Shown piece after piece: positions 21,752 to 29,260 of a stretch of 34,566 nt of DNA. Position numbers and translations under genes: made by a program. Each line of letters starts with the position of its first letter. Positions within the stretch are counted from its first letter, which is position 1. Below the pieces are notes generated by a model that saw only the letters and a list, made by a program, of their open reading frames with translations, searched no databases and was not told the origin of the DNA. This DNA comes from Bacteroidota bacterium (lineage in GTDB: Bacteria > Bacteroidota > Bacteroidia > AKYH767-A > 2013-40CM-41-45): assembly GCA_026391945.1 (NCBI GenBank), contig JAPLDA010000076.1, positions 77,633 to 112,198 of the forward strand, read 5' to 3'.

Positions 21752-23974
21752 ATGGAAAAACAAAAACGTAACCGGAAGTCACTATCCCAAAAAACAAGGC
21801 TGAAGTCATCCTTCCGAATCATTCTTTTCAGTGGCCTTGCCATCGTTATGATTTTCTCAATCCTGTTCATCTATAATATGATTGGTACTTCCAAAAAATC
21901 GATGGCTGAATTGGGCAAGCATGGTTCCATCACTGTATCCACAGCGAACACGATCTTAAATGAATTCACAACGCTTTCGTCCAATGCTTCAACAGGAGCA
22001 ACTTCCATTACTGTTGCTGCTTCATCCATGAATGCGAATGGCCGGTTCTCCGGGAGTTTATCAGTGGGAGAATTAATCATGATCATCCAGATGCAGGGTG
22101 CAACCATGACAACTTCCAGTTCAACATCATCCACATGGGGAGCGGTTTCAGCATACAACAATGCAGGAAAATTTGAGTTTGCAGAAGTTGCTGATGTTCC
22201 CAACGCCACCACGATCACCCTGGTTGCACCGTTAAAATATTCTTATACCAGCAGCGGAAAAGTACAGATCGTAAGGGTGCCGCGCTATACGACATTTACG
22301 ATTAACGCCGGCGCATCGGTGACAACGGATGCATGGAATGGAAGCACAGGTGGCATTGTAGCCATTGAAGCAAACAATTCAACTACCATCAACGGAACCA
22401 TTGATGTTTCCGGTAAAGGATTCAGGGGTGGCACAGTACAGAACAATTCCACCTGTTGCAGCCGTGGAGCAAACAGTTCAACCTATGCAACTGCTACGGT
22501 TACAGCAGCAGCAGAAAAAGGCGAAGGAATCGGCGGAAACACTTCTACATACGATGGACTTGGAGGTCGCTACGGGCGCGGCGCTCCTGCAAACGGTGGT
22601 GGCGGCGGCAATTCACATAATGCTGCCGGTGGTGGTGGTTCCAATGGCGACAACGGTATCACCTGGAATGGTTTCGGTAATCCTGATACTACAACAGTTT
22701 CATCCTGGAAAACAGCGTGGGACTTAGATGGTGCAACAACTACATTTCACAAAAATATTTCTTCAGGAGGAGGAAGAGGAGGATACACGTACTCTTCCAG
22801 TAACCAAAATGCAACATCGAGAGGACCGACCAATTTTTTTTGGAGTGGTGATTATCGTGCGAACGTAGGCGGACTCGGCGGAAGGCCATTGAACAACAGC
22901 GGTGGCCGTATTTTTTTGGGCGGCGGCGGTGGTTCCGGTGATTCCAATAACGGAACGGGAACGTCCGGCGCAAACGGCGGTGGCATCGTATATATTTTAA
23001 GCGGTGGAACTGCCACAGGTACCGGTGCCATTAACGCCAACGGTGCTGATGCAGCAACCGCTACAGGAACCCTCACCGATGGTGATGCTGCGGGCGGCGG
23101 CGGCGGCGGCGGAACCGTTGTGGTTTTTACACAGGGCGCTTCAGTAAATAATTTGACCATCAATGCCAATGGCGGTGCCGGCGGAAACCAGACTATCACG
23201 TTTAACGAAGCTGAAGGTGCCGGTGGTGGTGGCGGCGGTGGTTATATTTCAATTACCAACCCTGGGAGCATTACCCGGAATGTAAATGGAGGAAGTAACG
23301 GAACAACGAATTCACCGGCAATGACAGAATTCCTTCCCAACGGTGCCACCAAAGGTGCAACGGGACTGTTCGTGCCTAACCCGGCTAATCCTTATTCCGG
23401 TACAGTGAGTCTTCCCGTTTCATTAAAAAGTTTTTCAGGAGAAGCCAAAGACAAAGTCATCATGCTGAACTGGATCACCGCATCGGAAGTGAACAACGAT
23501 CATTTTACCATTGAGAAGAGCGCCGATGGTTATAATTTTTCTGAAACAGGAAGAGTACAGGGCAATGGCAACAGTACGATCGACAATGCATACTACTGGA
23601 CGGATGAATCACCAATCCCGGGTGATAATTATTACAGGCTCACTCAAACTGACTATGATGGCATCATCAAAAAATTCAACCCGATCCGGGTAAATTTTTA
23701 TTCGAGGCCCGATCGTTTACAAATAAATTTCATCGGCCCCAATCCTTTCGAAAGTAATCTTCGCGTGGAATATTATGCTGAATCATCTGATGTTATTGAA
23801 ATCAGGCTGATCAATGCCAAAGGAATCGTCCTGCGCAACGACCGCATGATTGCATCGCGCGGAGTGAACTCATTCATCTATGGCGATATTGCTTCTCTTC
23901 AAAGAGGCATTTATTTTATTCAACTGGTAAACGGCGATGAGAAAACACCAGCCATCAAAGTGATTAAACAATAG
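21752..23974 (+). CDS. large glycine-rich T9SS cargo protein with an N-terminal membrane segment
   Basis: A 740-residue protein. Residues 1-20 are very basic, and ~25-45 (IILFSGLAIVMIFSILFIYN) form a hydrophobic segment that is either a long-n-region signal peptide or an uncleaved anchor. The body to ~250 shows beta-helix-like TITLVAP, TFTINAG and TTINGTIDVSGKG strings. Residues ~270-500 hold several runs of five to seven glycines separated by short strands, each of the INANGGxGG kind, as in secreted parallel beta-helix proteins. Residues ~560-650 (VSLKSFSGEAKDKVIMLNWI, VNNDHFTIEKSADG) are the fibronectin-like module often found before the sorting domain. The last 80 residues (NFIGPNPFESNLRVEY to LQRGIYFIQL) form the type A T9SS domain. 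Function is unknown. Confidence 0.83.
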   Translation: MEKQKRNRKSLSQKTRLKSSFRIILFSGLAIVMIFSILFIYNMIGTSKKSMAELGKHGSITVSTANTILNEFTTLSSNASTGATSITVAASSMNANGRFSGSLSVGELIMIIQMQGATMTTSSSTSSTWGAVSAYNNAGKFEFAEVADVPNATTITLVAPLKYSYTSSGKVQIVRVPRYTTFTINAGASVTTDAWNGSTGGIVAIEANNSTTINGTIDVSGKGFRGGTVQNNSTCCSRGANSSTYATATVTAAAEKGEGIGGNTSTYDGLGGRYGRGAPANGGGGGNSHNAAGGGGSNGDNGITWNGFGNPDTTTVSSWKTAWDLDGATTTFHKNISSGGGRGGYTYSSSNQNATSRGPTNFFWSGDYRANVGGLGGRPLNNSGGRIFLGGGGGSGDSNNGTGTSGANGGGIVYILSGGTATGTGAINANGADAATATGTLTDGDAAGGGGGGGTVVVFTQGASVNNLTINANGGAGGNQTITFNEAEGAGGGGGGGYISITNPGSITRNVNGGSNGTTNSPAMTEFLPNGATKGATGLFVPNPANPYSGTVSLPVSLKSFSGEAKDKVIMLNWITASEVNNDHFTIEKSADGYNFSETGRVQGNGNSTIDNAYYWTDESPIPGDNYYRLTQTDYDGIIKKFNPIRVNFYSRPDRLQINFIGPNPFESNLRVEYYAESSDVIEIRLINAKGIVLRNDRMIASRGVNSFIYGDIASLQRGIYFIQLVNGDEKTPAIKVIKQ

Positions 23975-23993
23975 CACAAAACGGGATCCAAAC

Positions 23994-24032
23994 AAAAAGT
24001 CCTTCCGAAAATTTCCGGAAGGACTTTTTTTT
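23994..24032. terminator. strong bidirectional terminator between the T9SS gene and the Usp gene
   Basis: AAAAAGTCCTTCCG pairs perfectly with CGGAAGGACTTTTT around an 8-base loop and is followed by more T on the plus strand. The leading A run supplies a T tract on the minus strand. It lies 20 bases after the 23974 stop and just downstream of the minus-strand Usp gene end, so it can stop both transcripts. Confidence 0.9.
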
Positions 24033-24043
24033 GTTTCATGCAA

Positions 24044-24877
24044 TCAGTCAAGAGCGTGGAAAGCAAGCAGCGGAATGTGTGTGTGAAAAGCCATGCGTTT
24101 GGTTTTGCTGCGGTTAAAAATTTTCTGGAAAAAAGTCCGGTGATGCATCGACATCACCAACATGTCGGCCCTGATTTCATCAAGGTATAAATTCAATCCG
24201 TCGATCACTTCCCTGTTTTCGAGAAGTTTGAACGACACTTTATCATATTTGCTGTCGGCAACCATACGTTCTTTGAAACTTTCAATTGCGTCAAATTCAT
24301 AAGCCTTGTCAATTTCTCCGTTGGAGATGTGAAGCAGGATCACTTCTGCGCCCAGGTTCCGGGCGATCTCCACCACCTTTTCCACATTTTCAAAATCGTT
24401 GTACGCATAATCCGTTGCGAAAACAATTTTGTTGATTCCTTTGAAGGTGGCGTTCTCCGGGATGGCAAGCACGGGGCAGGAGACATCTTCCATGACGGCC
24501 GCTGTTATGCTGCCGATCAATACTTCCCGCAACCCGCTTGCTCCCTGTGTACCCATGATCACCAGGTCTGTTTTTTTATCCGCTGAAATGCGGACGATTT
24601 CATCTTCCGCATACCCCGCGCTTACCATGGTTTCGATTTCCATGCCCGGGTATTCACTTTCAAATTTTTCTTTCAGTTTTTTAATTCCCTTCTTCGCAGT
24701 CTTTTCAAGTTCTTCATCGGAAGGCATCACCACCGGCACATCGGAAGCAAATACCGGTAATACATACGAATGAAACAGGACTATTTTTGAATTCAATTTC
24801 CTGTTCATCTCAAGTGCAAAATGAATGGCATTGTCGGAGTTCTTTGAGAAGTCCGTGGGGATGAGAATTGTTTTCAT
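24044..24877 (-). CDS. tandem-domain universal stress protein
   Basis: A 277-residue cytoplasmic protein made of two Usp domains (~1-142 and ~148-277). The first has the complete ATP-binding pattern G-2x-G-9x-G-S: GTQG, nine residues, then GS (residues ~108-123). The second lacks it, having MSMHHRTFFQKIFNRS at the equivalent place. A pairing of one nucleotide-binding and one degenerate domain is usual in Bacteroidota Usps. These proteins accumulate in growth arrest, oxygen limitation and oxidative stress; the molecular action is not settled. It starts 19 bases after the baeRF-type gene, hence one operon, read from a promoter that carries a Crp/Fnr-like box. A bidirectional terminator follows. 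Confidence 0.9.
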   Translation of the reverse strand: MKTILIPTDFSKNSDNAIHFALEMNRKLNSKIVLFHSYVLPVFASDVPVVMPSDEELEKTAKKGIKKLKEKFESEYPGMEIETMVSAGYAEDEIVRISADKKTDLVIMGTQGASGLREVLIGSITAAVMEDVSCPVLAIPENATFKGINKIVFATDYAYNDFENVEKVVEIARNLGAEVILLHISNGEIDKAYEFDAIESFKERMVADSKYDKVSFKLLENREVIDGLNLYLDEIRADMLVMSMHHRTFFQKIFNRSKTKRMAFHTHIPLLAFHALD

Positions 24878-24896
24878 AGGGTGGTTTTTGGTTTGG

Positions 24897-25985
24897 TTAA
24901 TACCGGGTTATTAAAGCGATGCGCTGGAAGTCGGGAAGCATTCCGTTCTCCACAAAAATGATGTCGCCGTTGTTGAGGAGTACATGTTCGAGAACATCGT
25001 CAACGGCATCGGCGATGAGATTCAAACCTGTAACAGGAACGTCATCAATGATGATGTTGTAACTGTCGTCGCCGAAACGTGCCGGCTGGCGGTAATCTTT
25101 TTCCACGACAAGCAGGCGACCTCGCGCTTCCGTGGCTGCTTTCCAGACTTCTGCAATTCCTGCCGCATACGTGTCTTTGCTCACCGCTGTCGCCAGTTCA
25201 ACCAGCGCATGATCCTGTTCTTTTTTCTCAATCGAATTCAATACCGGGCGAATGGCGGCAAGGAGTTCATTCGACGGGCTATGGTCGAAATTTCCCTCCA
25301 CGTATCCCAGGATATTTTTTTTGTTCATGGTATGCTGCCTGAACAAACCCATCAGTTTGATGTCGCCCATGAGGATCACCGGTAAATTGGTGTGCCTGAT
25401 TTCCCGTTCAAGAATTTCATCGATGAAATGCAAAAAGTTCCGGATGTTTTTTTCTTCGTATGCTTTCGTGTCAAGATAATCCCAGCCGGGAAAGGAATGT
25501 TCGTTCGTGACATCTTTTATATTTTCCGGCATGTCGGGCAATGGCGTGGTGACGAGTGAATTTCCGCTCCCGAGAAAAGTTTTTACACGGTTCTGTGAAA
25601 TGGTAGTAAGCAGGTAACTTTTATTTTTTTTAGCTGAATAAATCAGGTCCCTGATTTCAAACGACTCATCCACGATTACTTTTTCAGAAACTGCAAATGG
25701 AAGATGGATGACCCGTTCATCGTTCGACGAAACATAAATGGCAATGCCTTGTGCAAGGTGATTAAAGTTGATGTTGTTCACGACGCGGTGGAGTTTATCC
25801 ATCAGCAACTCTGTTTTCTGTTTGCTGTATTTTTGTTTCAGCTGATGCTCTGCATTTTTCAAAAGTGAAATCAGCCTTTCCCGGTCGGCTTTGAATTTCG
25901 GATACTGCGGGTTGGTGGAAAGGATAATGGAGATAGCAGGAAAAGCCTTCTGGCCAACCATGCTCTGTTTACTGATTGTCGTCAT
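24897..25985 (-). CDS. bacterial eRF1-like protein (baeRF family; Balon-type ribosome hibernation factor candidate)
   Basis: A 362-residue cytoplasmic protein that I recognise as a member of the bacterial eRF1/Pelota-like (baeRF) group, to which the ribosome hibernation factor Balon belongs. Visible marks: an N-terminal region like eRF1 domain 1 (ISIILSTNPQYPKFKADR), a central RNase H-like segment (~130-260; NRVKTFLGSGNSLV; HTNLPVILMGD), and a C-terminal L7Ae-like segment with AVDDVLEHVLLNNGDIIFVENG and the ending RIALITRY. There is no eukaryotic GGQ or NIKS motif. Balon-type proteins occupy the ribosomal A site in dormant or cold-shocked cells. The pairing with a Usp gene and a divergent osmC fits stress use. 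Ribosome binding by this protein is inference; other baeRF subfamilies have unknown roles. Confidence 0.75.
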   Translation of the reverse strand: MTTISKQSMVGQKAFPAISIILSTNPQYPKFKADRERLISLLKNAEHQLKQKYSKQKTELLMDKLHRVVNNINFNHLAQGIAIYVSSNDERVIHLPFAVSEKVIVDESFEIRDLIYSAKKNKSYLLTTISQNRVKTFLGSGNSLVTTPLPDMPENIKDVTNEHSFPGWDYLDTKAYEEKNIRNFLHFIDEILEREIRHTNLPVILMGDIKLMGLFRQHTMNKKNILGYVEGNFDHSPSNELLAAIRPVLNSIEKKEQDHALVELATAVSKDTYAAGIAEVWKAATEARGRLLVVEKDYRQPARFGDDSYNIIIDDVPVTGLNLIADAVDDVLEHVLLNNGDIIFVENGMLPDFQRIALITRY

Positions 25986-26051
25986 ACATTCAATTTATTT
26001 TCAACTTACGTTGTATAAAAATATTCCTACACGACTATTAAACCTGTTTGG

Positions 26052-26097
26052 TAAAAATAAGTGCGAGGCTTAGTGGCTTAAATGACATACATCATTT
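26052..26097 (-). promoter_or_regulatory. promoter with Crp/Fnr-like box for the baeRF-Usp operon
   Basis: On the minus strand, the palindrome AAATGATGTATGTCATTT (26097-26080; ATGA-N6-TCAT core at 26095-26082) runs into TTTA (26082-26079). A 19-base spacer and TATTTTTA (26059-26052, consensus TAnnTTTG) follow. The operon start codon is ~67 bases further on. The core TGA-N6-TCA has the spacing of Crp/Fnr-family sites. The box and promoter are seen; the regulator is inferred. Confidence 0.55.
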
Positions 26098-26317
26098 CTA
26101 AATATGACGATGATCAGAGAAGAAAAAGCAGCATGATTCAAATTCATGAAAGTTATGAATGGCCTGCTGAAAATATATTTTTTCGTACCGGAACCTGTTC
26201 GAAGTTTTCCGGAAGATGTATTCGAAAATGTACGTTTTGGATCAAGGCGTTTTCCTTCGCTGAAATTTTTCAGGATACATTGATGACATAAATTAAGAGC
26301 GCTGAAGTCTGGTCAGC
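26098..26317. other. non-coding space between the two divergent stress promoters
   Basis: With its flanks, this belongs to the 405-base gap 25986-26390. A 69-codon frame at 26082-26291 exists, but it overlaps the regulatory box and has no recognisable family. Nothing else is supported here apart from a CAAC-N4-GTTG inverted repeat at 26002-26013 in the leader of the baeRF operon. Confidence 0.4.
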
Positions 26318-26361
26318 ATGATTGCTGTCATTTCGCAGGATGTGCTGCCAGAATACTTTTG
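26318..26361 (+). promoter_or_regulatory. promoter with Crp/Fnr-like box for the osmC-like gene
   Basis: ATGATTGCTGTCAT (26318-26331, ATGA-N6-TCAT) runs into TTTC (26331-26334). A 19-base spacer and a perfect -7 element TACTTTTG (26354-26361) follow, 29 bases before the ATG at 26391. The box centre lies 29.5 bases before the -7 element, exactly as in the divergent promoter. That places it near -43, a class II activator position. Confidence 0.6.
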
Positions 26362-26390
26362 GTGAAATCGTATTCTTAAAACAAATCGTC

Positions 26391-26843
26391 ATGAGCGAAG
26401 TGCATGATTACGTCGTTGGATTAACTTGGGACAAAGAACGCATTGGAACTCTTTCAGCTCCGGGCCTCGATGATCAGATTGTCGTGGCAACGCCGCCGCA
26501 GTTTCCAAAAGGAGTGGAAGGTATCTGGTCGCCGGAACATTTGTTCGTATCGGCCATCACCAGTTGTTTCATGACCACATTTCTTTCCATTGCCGAGAAC
26601 TCAAAACTTCCGTTTACATCTTTTGAATGCAAAGGAAGCGGCAGTCTTGAAACCGTGAATGGAAAATACATGGTGAGTGAAGTAACTGTTTTTCCCAAAG
26701 TCGTAATCGCCGATGCAAAGGATCGTGACCGTACCGAACGCATCCTTCAGAAAACAGAAGCCAACTGCCTCATCTCAAATTCCGTTAAGTCAGCGATCAT
26801 CATGAAAACGGAGGTGATCGTGGATGAAAATGCTATCGTTTGA
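26391..26843 (+). CDS. OsmC/Ohr-family peroxiredoxin-like protein
   Basis: A 150-residue cytoplasmic protein of the OsmC superfamily, which reduces organic hydroperoxides through two cysteines. Cys59 lies in AITSCFMTTF and Cys126 in EANCLISNS, the two conserved redox positions. PEHLFVSAITSC is the typical start of the long central helix. The sequence also fits the broader OsmC-like group (YhfA, SACOL1771), so the precise substrate is open. ATG 26391 was chosen because the upstream in-frame extension (from a TTG at 26322) contains the promoter. It diverges from the baeRF-Usp operon and shares the same promoter design. The stop codon lies in one arm of an inverted repeat that encloses a terminator shared with dnaN. 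Confidence 0.88.
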   Translation: MSEVHDYVVGLTWDKERIGTLSAPGLDDQIVVATPPQFPKGVEGIWSPEHLFVSAITSCFMTTFLSIAENSKLPFTSFECKGSGSLETVNGKYMVSEVTVFPKVVIADAKDRDRTERILQKTEANCLISNSVKSAIIMKTEVIVDENAIV

Positions 26844-26918
26844 TTTTGATTGGGCATGAATAGAAAACCCGGCAAGTCTTGTAAACTACCGGGTTTGATT
26901 TTTTCAAAACGATAGCAT
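26830..26918. terminator. nested bidirectional terminator between osmC-like gene and dnaN
   Basis: Inner hairpin: AAACCCGG (26865-26872) pairs with CCGGGTTT (26889-26896), followed by GATTTTTT. Outer arms: ATGCTATCGTTTGA (26830-26843), which is the end of the osmC-like coding region including its stop, and TCAAAACGATAGCAT (26904-26918), complementary except for one extra base, abutting the dnaN stop. The inner part should terminate both convergent genes. Confidence 0.7.
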
Positions 26919-28039
26919 CAGTTATTCAACATCACCGGCATCACCAGCATGAGAATATCTTCTTCGCTGTTTTTTCCGTCGGCCTGTGTAAGAATGCCTG
27001 CGCGGTTTGGCATCGACATTTCGATGTTCACCTGGTCGCTGTCGAGGTTGCTGAGCATCTCTGCCAGGAACCGCGCATTGAAACCGATTTCCATATCCTC
27101 GCCGGAATATTCACACGACAAACGTTCGTTTGCTTCGTTGGCGAAGTCAAGATCTTCGGCACTGATGTGCAATTCACTTCCGTTGATTTTGAGCCGGACC
27201 TGGTGCGTGGTCTTGTTCGAGAAAATGGAAACACGCCGCACGGAATTCAATAATGCCGAGCGATCAATCGTAAGCTTGTTCGGATTTTCAGCAGGAATAA
27301 CTGCTTCGTAATTCGGGTATCTTCCGTCAATCAAACGGCAGATGAGTGAAATATTTCCGAATTCAAAAAATGCATTGTTCTCATTGTAGTTGATCATCAG
27401 CGATTGCTCTGTGCCGGTAAGGATGTTCTTCAGAAGAGTCAATGGTTTTTTCGGAAGAATAAAAGTTCCTTCGTTTTTCGATTTGGCATCGGTCCTTTTA
27501 TATCGTACCAACTTGTGCGCATCCGTAGCGACAAACGTAAGGCTGTCCTTCTCCAGCTGACAAAACACGCCCGACATCACAGGGCGAAGTTCATCGTTGC
27601 CGGTAGCGAAAAGCGTTTTGTTGATGGCGTGAAGCATGACATCAGGTGAAAGCTCAATCGACCTGGTTCCTTCCATCACCGGGAGTTTCGGAAACTCTTC
27701 GCCGTCGAAACCGGTGAGTTTATATTTTCCGTAATCAGAACTGATCTCGATGCCGAATGTTTTTTCATCGATGCTGAACGTAAGCGGCTGCTCCGGAAAT
27801 GTCTTCAATGTTTCGAGAAGTATTTTGGCCGGAACAGCGATCTTCCCGTTTGATTTGGCTTCCACGGTGAGCTTGCTGGTCATCGTGGTTTCAAGATCGG
27901 AAGCGGATATGGTCAGCGATCCTTTTTCGATGACGAAAAGAAAATTATCGAGAATAGGAAGCGGGTTGTTGGAGTTCAATACGCCGCTGATGGCCTGCAA
28001 CTGTTTCAGAAGGCCGGAACTGGATACAATGAATTTCAT
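26918..28039 (-). CDS. dnaN: DNA polymerase III beta subunit (sliding clamp)
   Basis: A 373-residue ring-forming processivity factor that tethers the replicative polymerase to DNA. The start MKFIVSSSGLLKQLQAISGV at 28039 is the conserved N terminus of the family. An in-frame ATG 26 codons upstream (28117) would add residues without family support. Three repeated clamp domains can be followed: ~1-120, ~125-245 (NDELRPVMSGVFCQ, then FVATDAHKLVRYK) and ~250-373 (IDGRYPNYEAVIP and the terminal MLVMPVMLNN). It follows the gld genes on the same strand but has its own promoter, and it is not next to dnaA or gyrB, as is normal in this phylum. Confidence 0.97.
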   Translation of the reverse strand: MKFIVSSSGLLKQLQAISGVLNSNNPLPILDNFLFVIEKGSLTISASDLETTMTSKLTVEAKSNGKIAVPAKILLETLKTFPEQPLTFSIDEKTFGIEISSDYGKYKLTGFDGEEFPKLPVMEGTRSIELSPDVMLHAINKTLFATGNDELRPVMSGVFCQLEKDSLTFVATDAHKLVRYKRTDAKSKNEGTFILPKKPLTLLKNILTGTEQSLMINYNENNAFFEFGNISLICRLIDGRYPNYEAVIPAENPNKLTIDRSALLNSVRRVSIFSNKTTHQVRLKINGSELHISAEDLDFANEANERLSCEYSGEDMEIGFNARFLAEMLSNLDSDQVNIEMSMPNRAGILTQADGKNSEEDILMLVMPVMLNN

Positions 28040-28170
28040 GTAAGAATGGTTTTTACCTGTAACGGAAGATGGCATGTCAATCACAACATCATCTTTCAAA
28101 TTTGAATTTTTGCTCATGGTTGACCTGGTTTATGAATGTGTGCTGAAAAAATAACAATACTGAAACCTTG

Positions 28171-28199
28171 CAAATATAAAATATTAGATGAAACGCAAA
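28171..28199 (-). promoter_or_regulatory. Bacteroidota-type promoter for dnaN
   Basis: On the minus strand TTTG (28199-28196), a 17-base spacer and a perfect -7 element TATATTTG (28178-28171) precede dnaN, in the 108-base gap after the DUF4340-like gene. With the start at 28039, the leader would be about 125 bases long. Confidence 0.6.
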
Positions 28200-28225
28200 A
28201 TTGATGTTGATAAAGAAATACTGCC

Positions 28226-29257
28226 TTATTTCTTTCTCCGGTCTGCGTTAAAGTCATCCAGTTGTCTGAAAATTTTTCCAAAGACGTAATACTGGATCAC
28301 AACAAATTCGCTACCGTCGTTGATGAAAGCATACAACCGGTCGATGTCGTATTTCAGCGGTTTTCCTGATGAATCAGCCTGCGCCAGCGATCGCAGCGTC
28401 ACCGGTTTCGGATAGGTGGTGATGCTTTTGGTCATGCCTCCGTTCGTGGTCACGCTGATGGTATTCACCGGTATCGTCGTTTTCAACGAGTCTCTTTGCC
28501 GGTCGGTGTATTCCACATCCCACGTTTCAAAGCAAAGGTTTCTGAAGAAAGAAAAATAGTTGATCAGCCCAACCGTATCAGGATGCTGAATGATTTTTTT
28601 TGTTTCCGGCGAAACCACGCGGAACTGGCGGCCCGACTGATCAATGGAAAAAGATTTTTCAGGGTCATGATAATAATGTACGGTGATATTTTTTATTTCA
28701 TCAATGGCGTAGTCAAAGACCGTCATGCTGCGCCAGTCTTTCTCGAAAGGAGAATAACGTGGAGTCAGGTATCCCTGGAATCCCGGGATTTCGATGACGA
28801 AGGGCAAACCGGAATTTTCGATCAGCATAAACGTACCTAGCACATCGGCAGTTGATCCGCCCACATAATACACTTTCATCGGTTTACTTTCTCCGTTCTG
28901 ATAGATTTCACATTTGATTCCGCTGGCCGCAATATCCCTGATCACGCCGTTATAACCGGCTTTTGCCACACGCGTTTTTACCGAAAGACTTTTAATGGTA
29001 GTCAGCAGCATTTTAATGGCGTCGGGTCTTGCCTGATATTTTCCATTTACCGACCATTGGAAATCACTCTTTCTTTCAAGAGTCACCATGCCCCCGTTTT
29101 TGTTGGCAAGAAAAATTTTCGTGACGGAACCGGTGTCGGCCACAGCGAAGTCATGGAGTTCCGGTCGTATGGTGCCATTCCTCGTCCTGTAAATGAGAAA
29201 AACCGCCACGAGTGCAAGTACCATGGTGGTAAAAAATATGTTCCTGTTTTTTTTCAT
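28226..29257 (-). CDS. DUF4340-like membrane-anchored protein downstream of gldG
   Basis: A 343-residue protein with one N-terminal membrane segment (~7-23, NIFFTTMVLALVAVFLIY) and a periplasmic part made of repeated strand-rich units. DFQWSVNGKYQARPDAIKML resembles the DUF4340 pattern in which a substrate backbone is followed by a small helical turn. Such proteins accompany GldG-type ABC exporters. The gene starts 3 bases after gldG, and the order gldF-gldG-this gene-dnaN is one I recall from many Bacteroidota. Function is unestablished; a part in the GldFG complex is inferred from position only. Confidence 0.75.
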   Translation of the reverse strand: MKKNRNIFFTTMVLALVAVFLIYRTRNGTIRPELHDFAVADTGSVTKIFLANKNGGMVTLERKSDFQWSVNGKYQARPDAIKMLLTTIKSLSVKTRVAKAGYNGVIRDIAASGIKCEIYQNGESKPMKVYYVGGSTADVLGTFMLIENSGLPFVIEIPGFQGYLTPRYSPFEKDWRSMTVFDYAIDEIKNITVHYYHDPEKSFSIDQSGRQFRVVSPETKKIIQHPDTVGLINYFSFFRNLCFETWDVEYTDRQRDSLKTTIPVNTISVTTNGGMTKSITTYPKPVTLRSLAQADSSGKPLKYDIDRLYAFINDGSEFVVIQYYVFGKIFRQLDDFNADRRKK

Positions 29258-29260
29258 TGG

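Noticed and set aside
22852-23199. Proline-rich minus-strand ORF
   Set aside because: It is the antisense of the glycine-rich repeats of the T9SS protein.
26082-26291. 69-codon plus-strand ORF between the divergent stress genes
   Set aside because: It overlaps one palindromic operator and lies in a promoter region; it has no recognisable family or good start context.
28040-28117. 26-codon N-terminal extension of dnaN
   Set aside because: Sliding clamps of this phylum begin at MKFIVSSS; the extension shows no conserved pattern.
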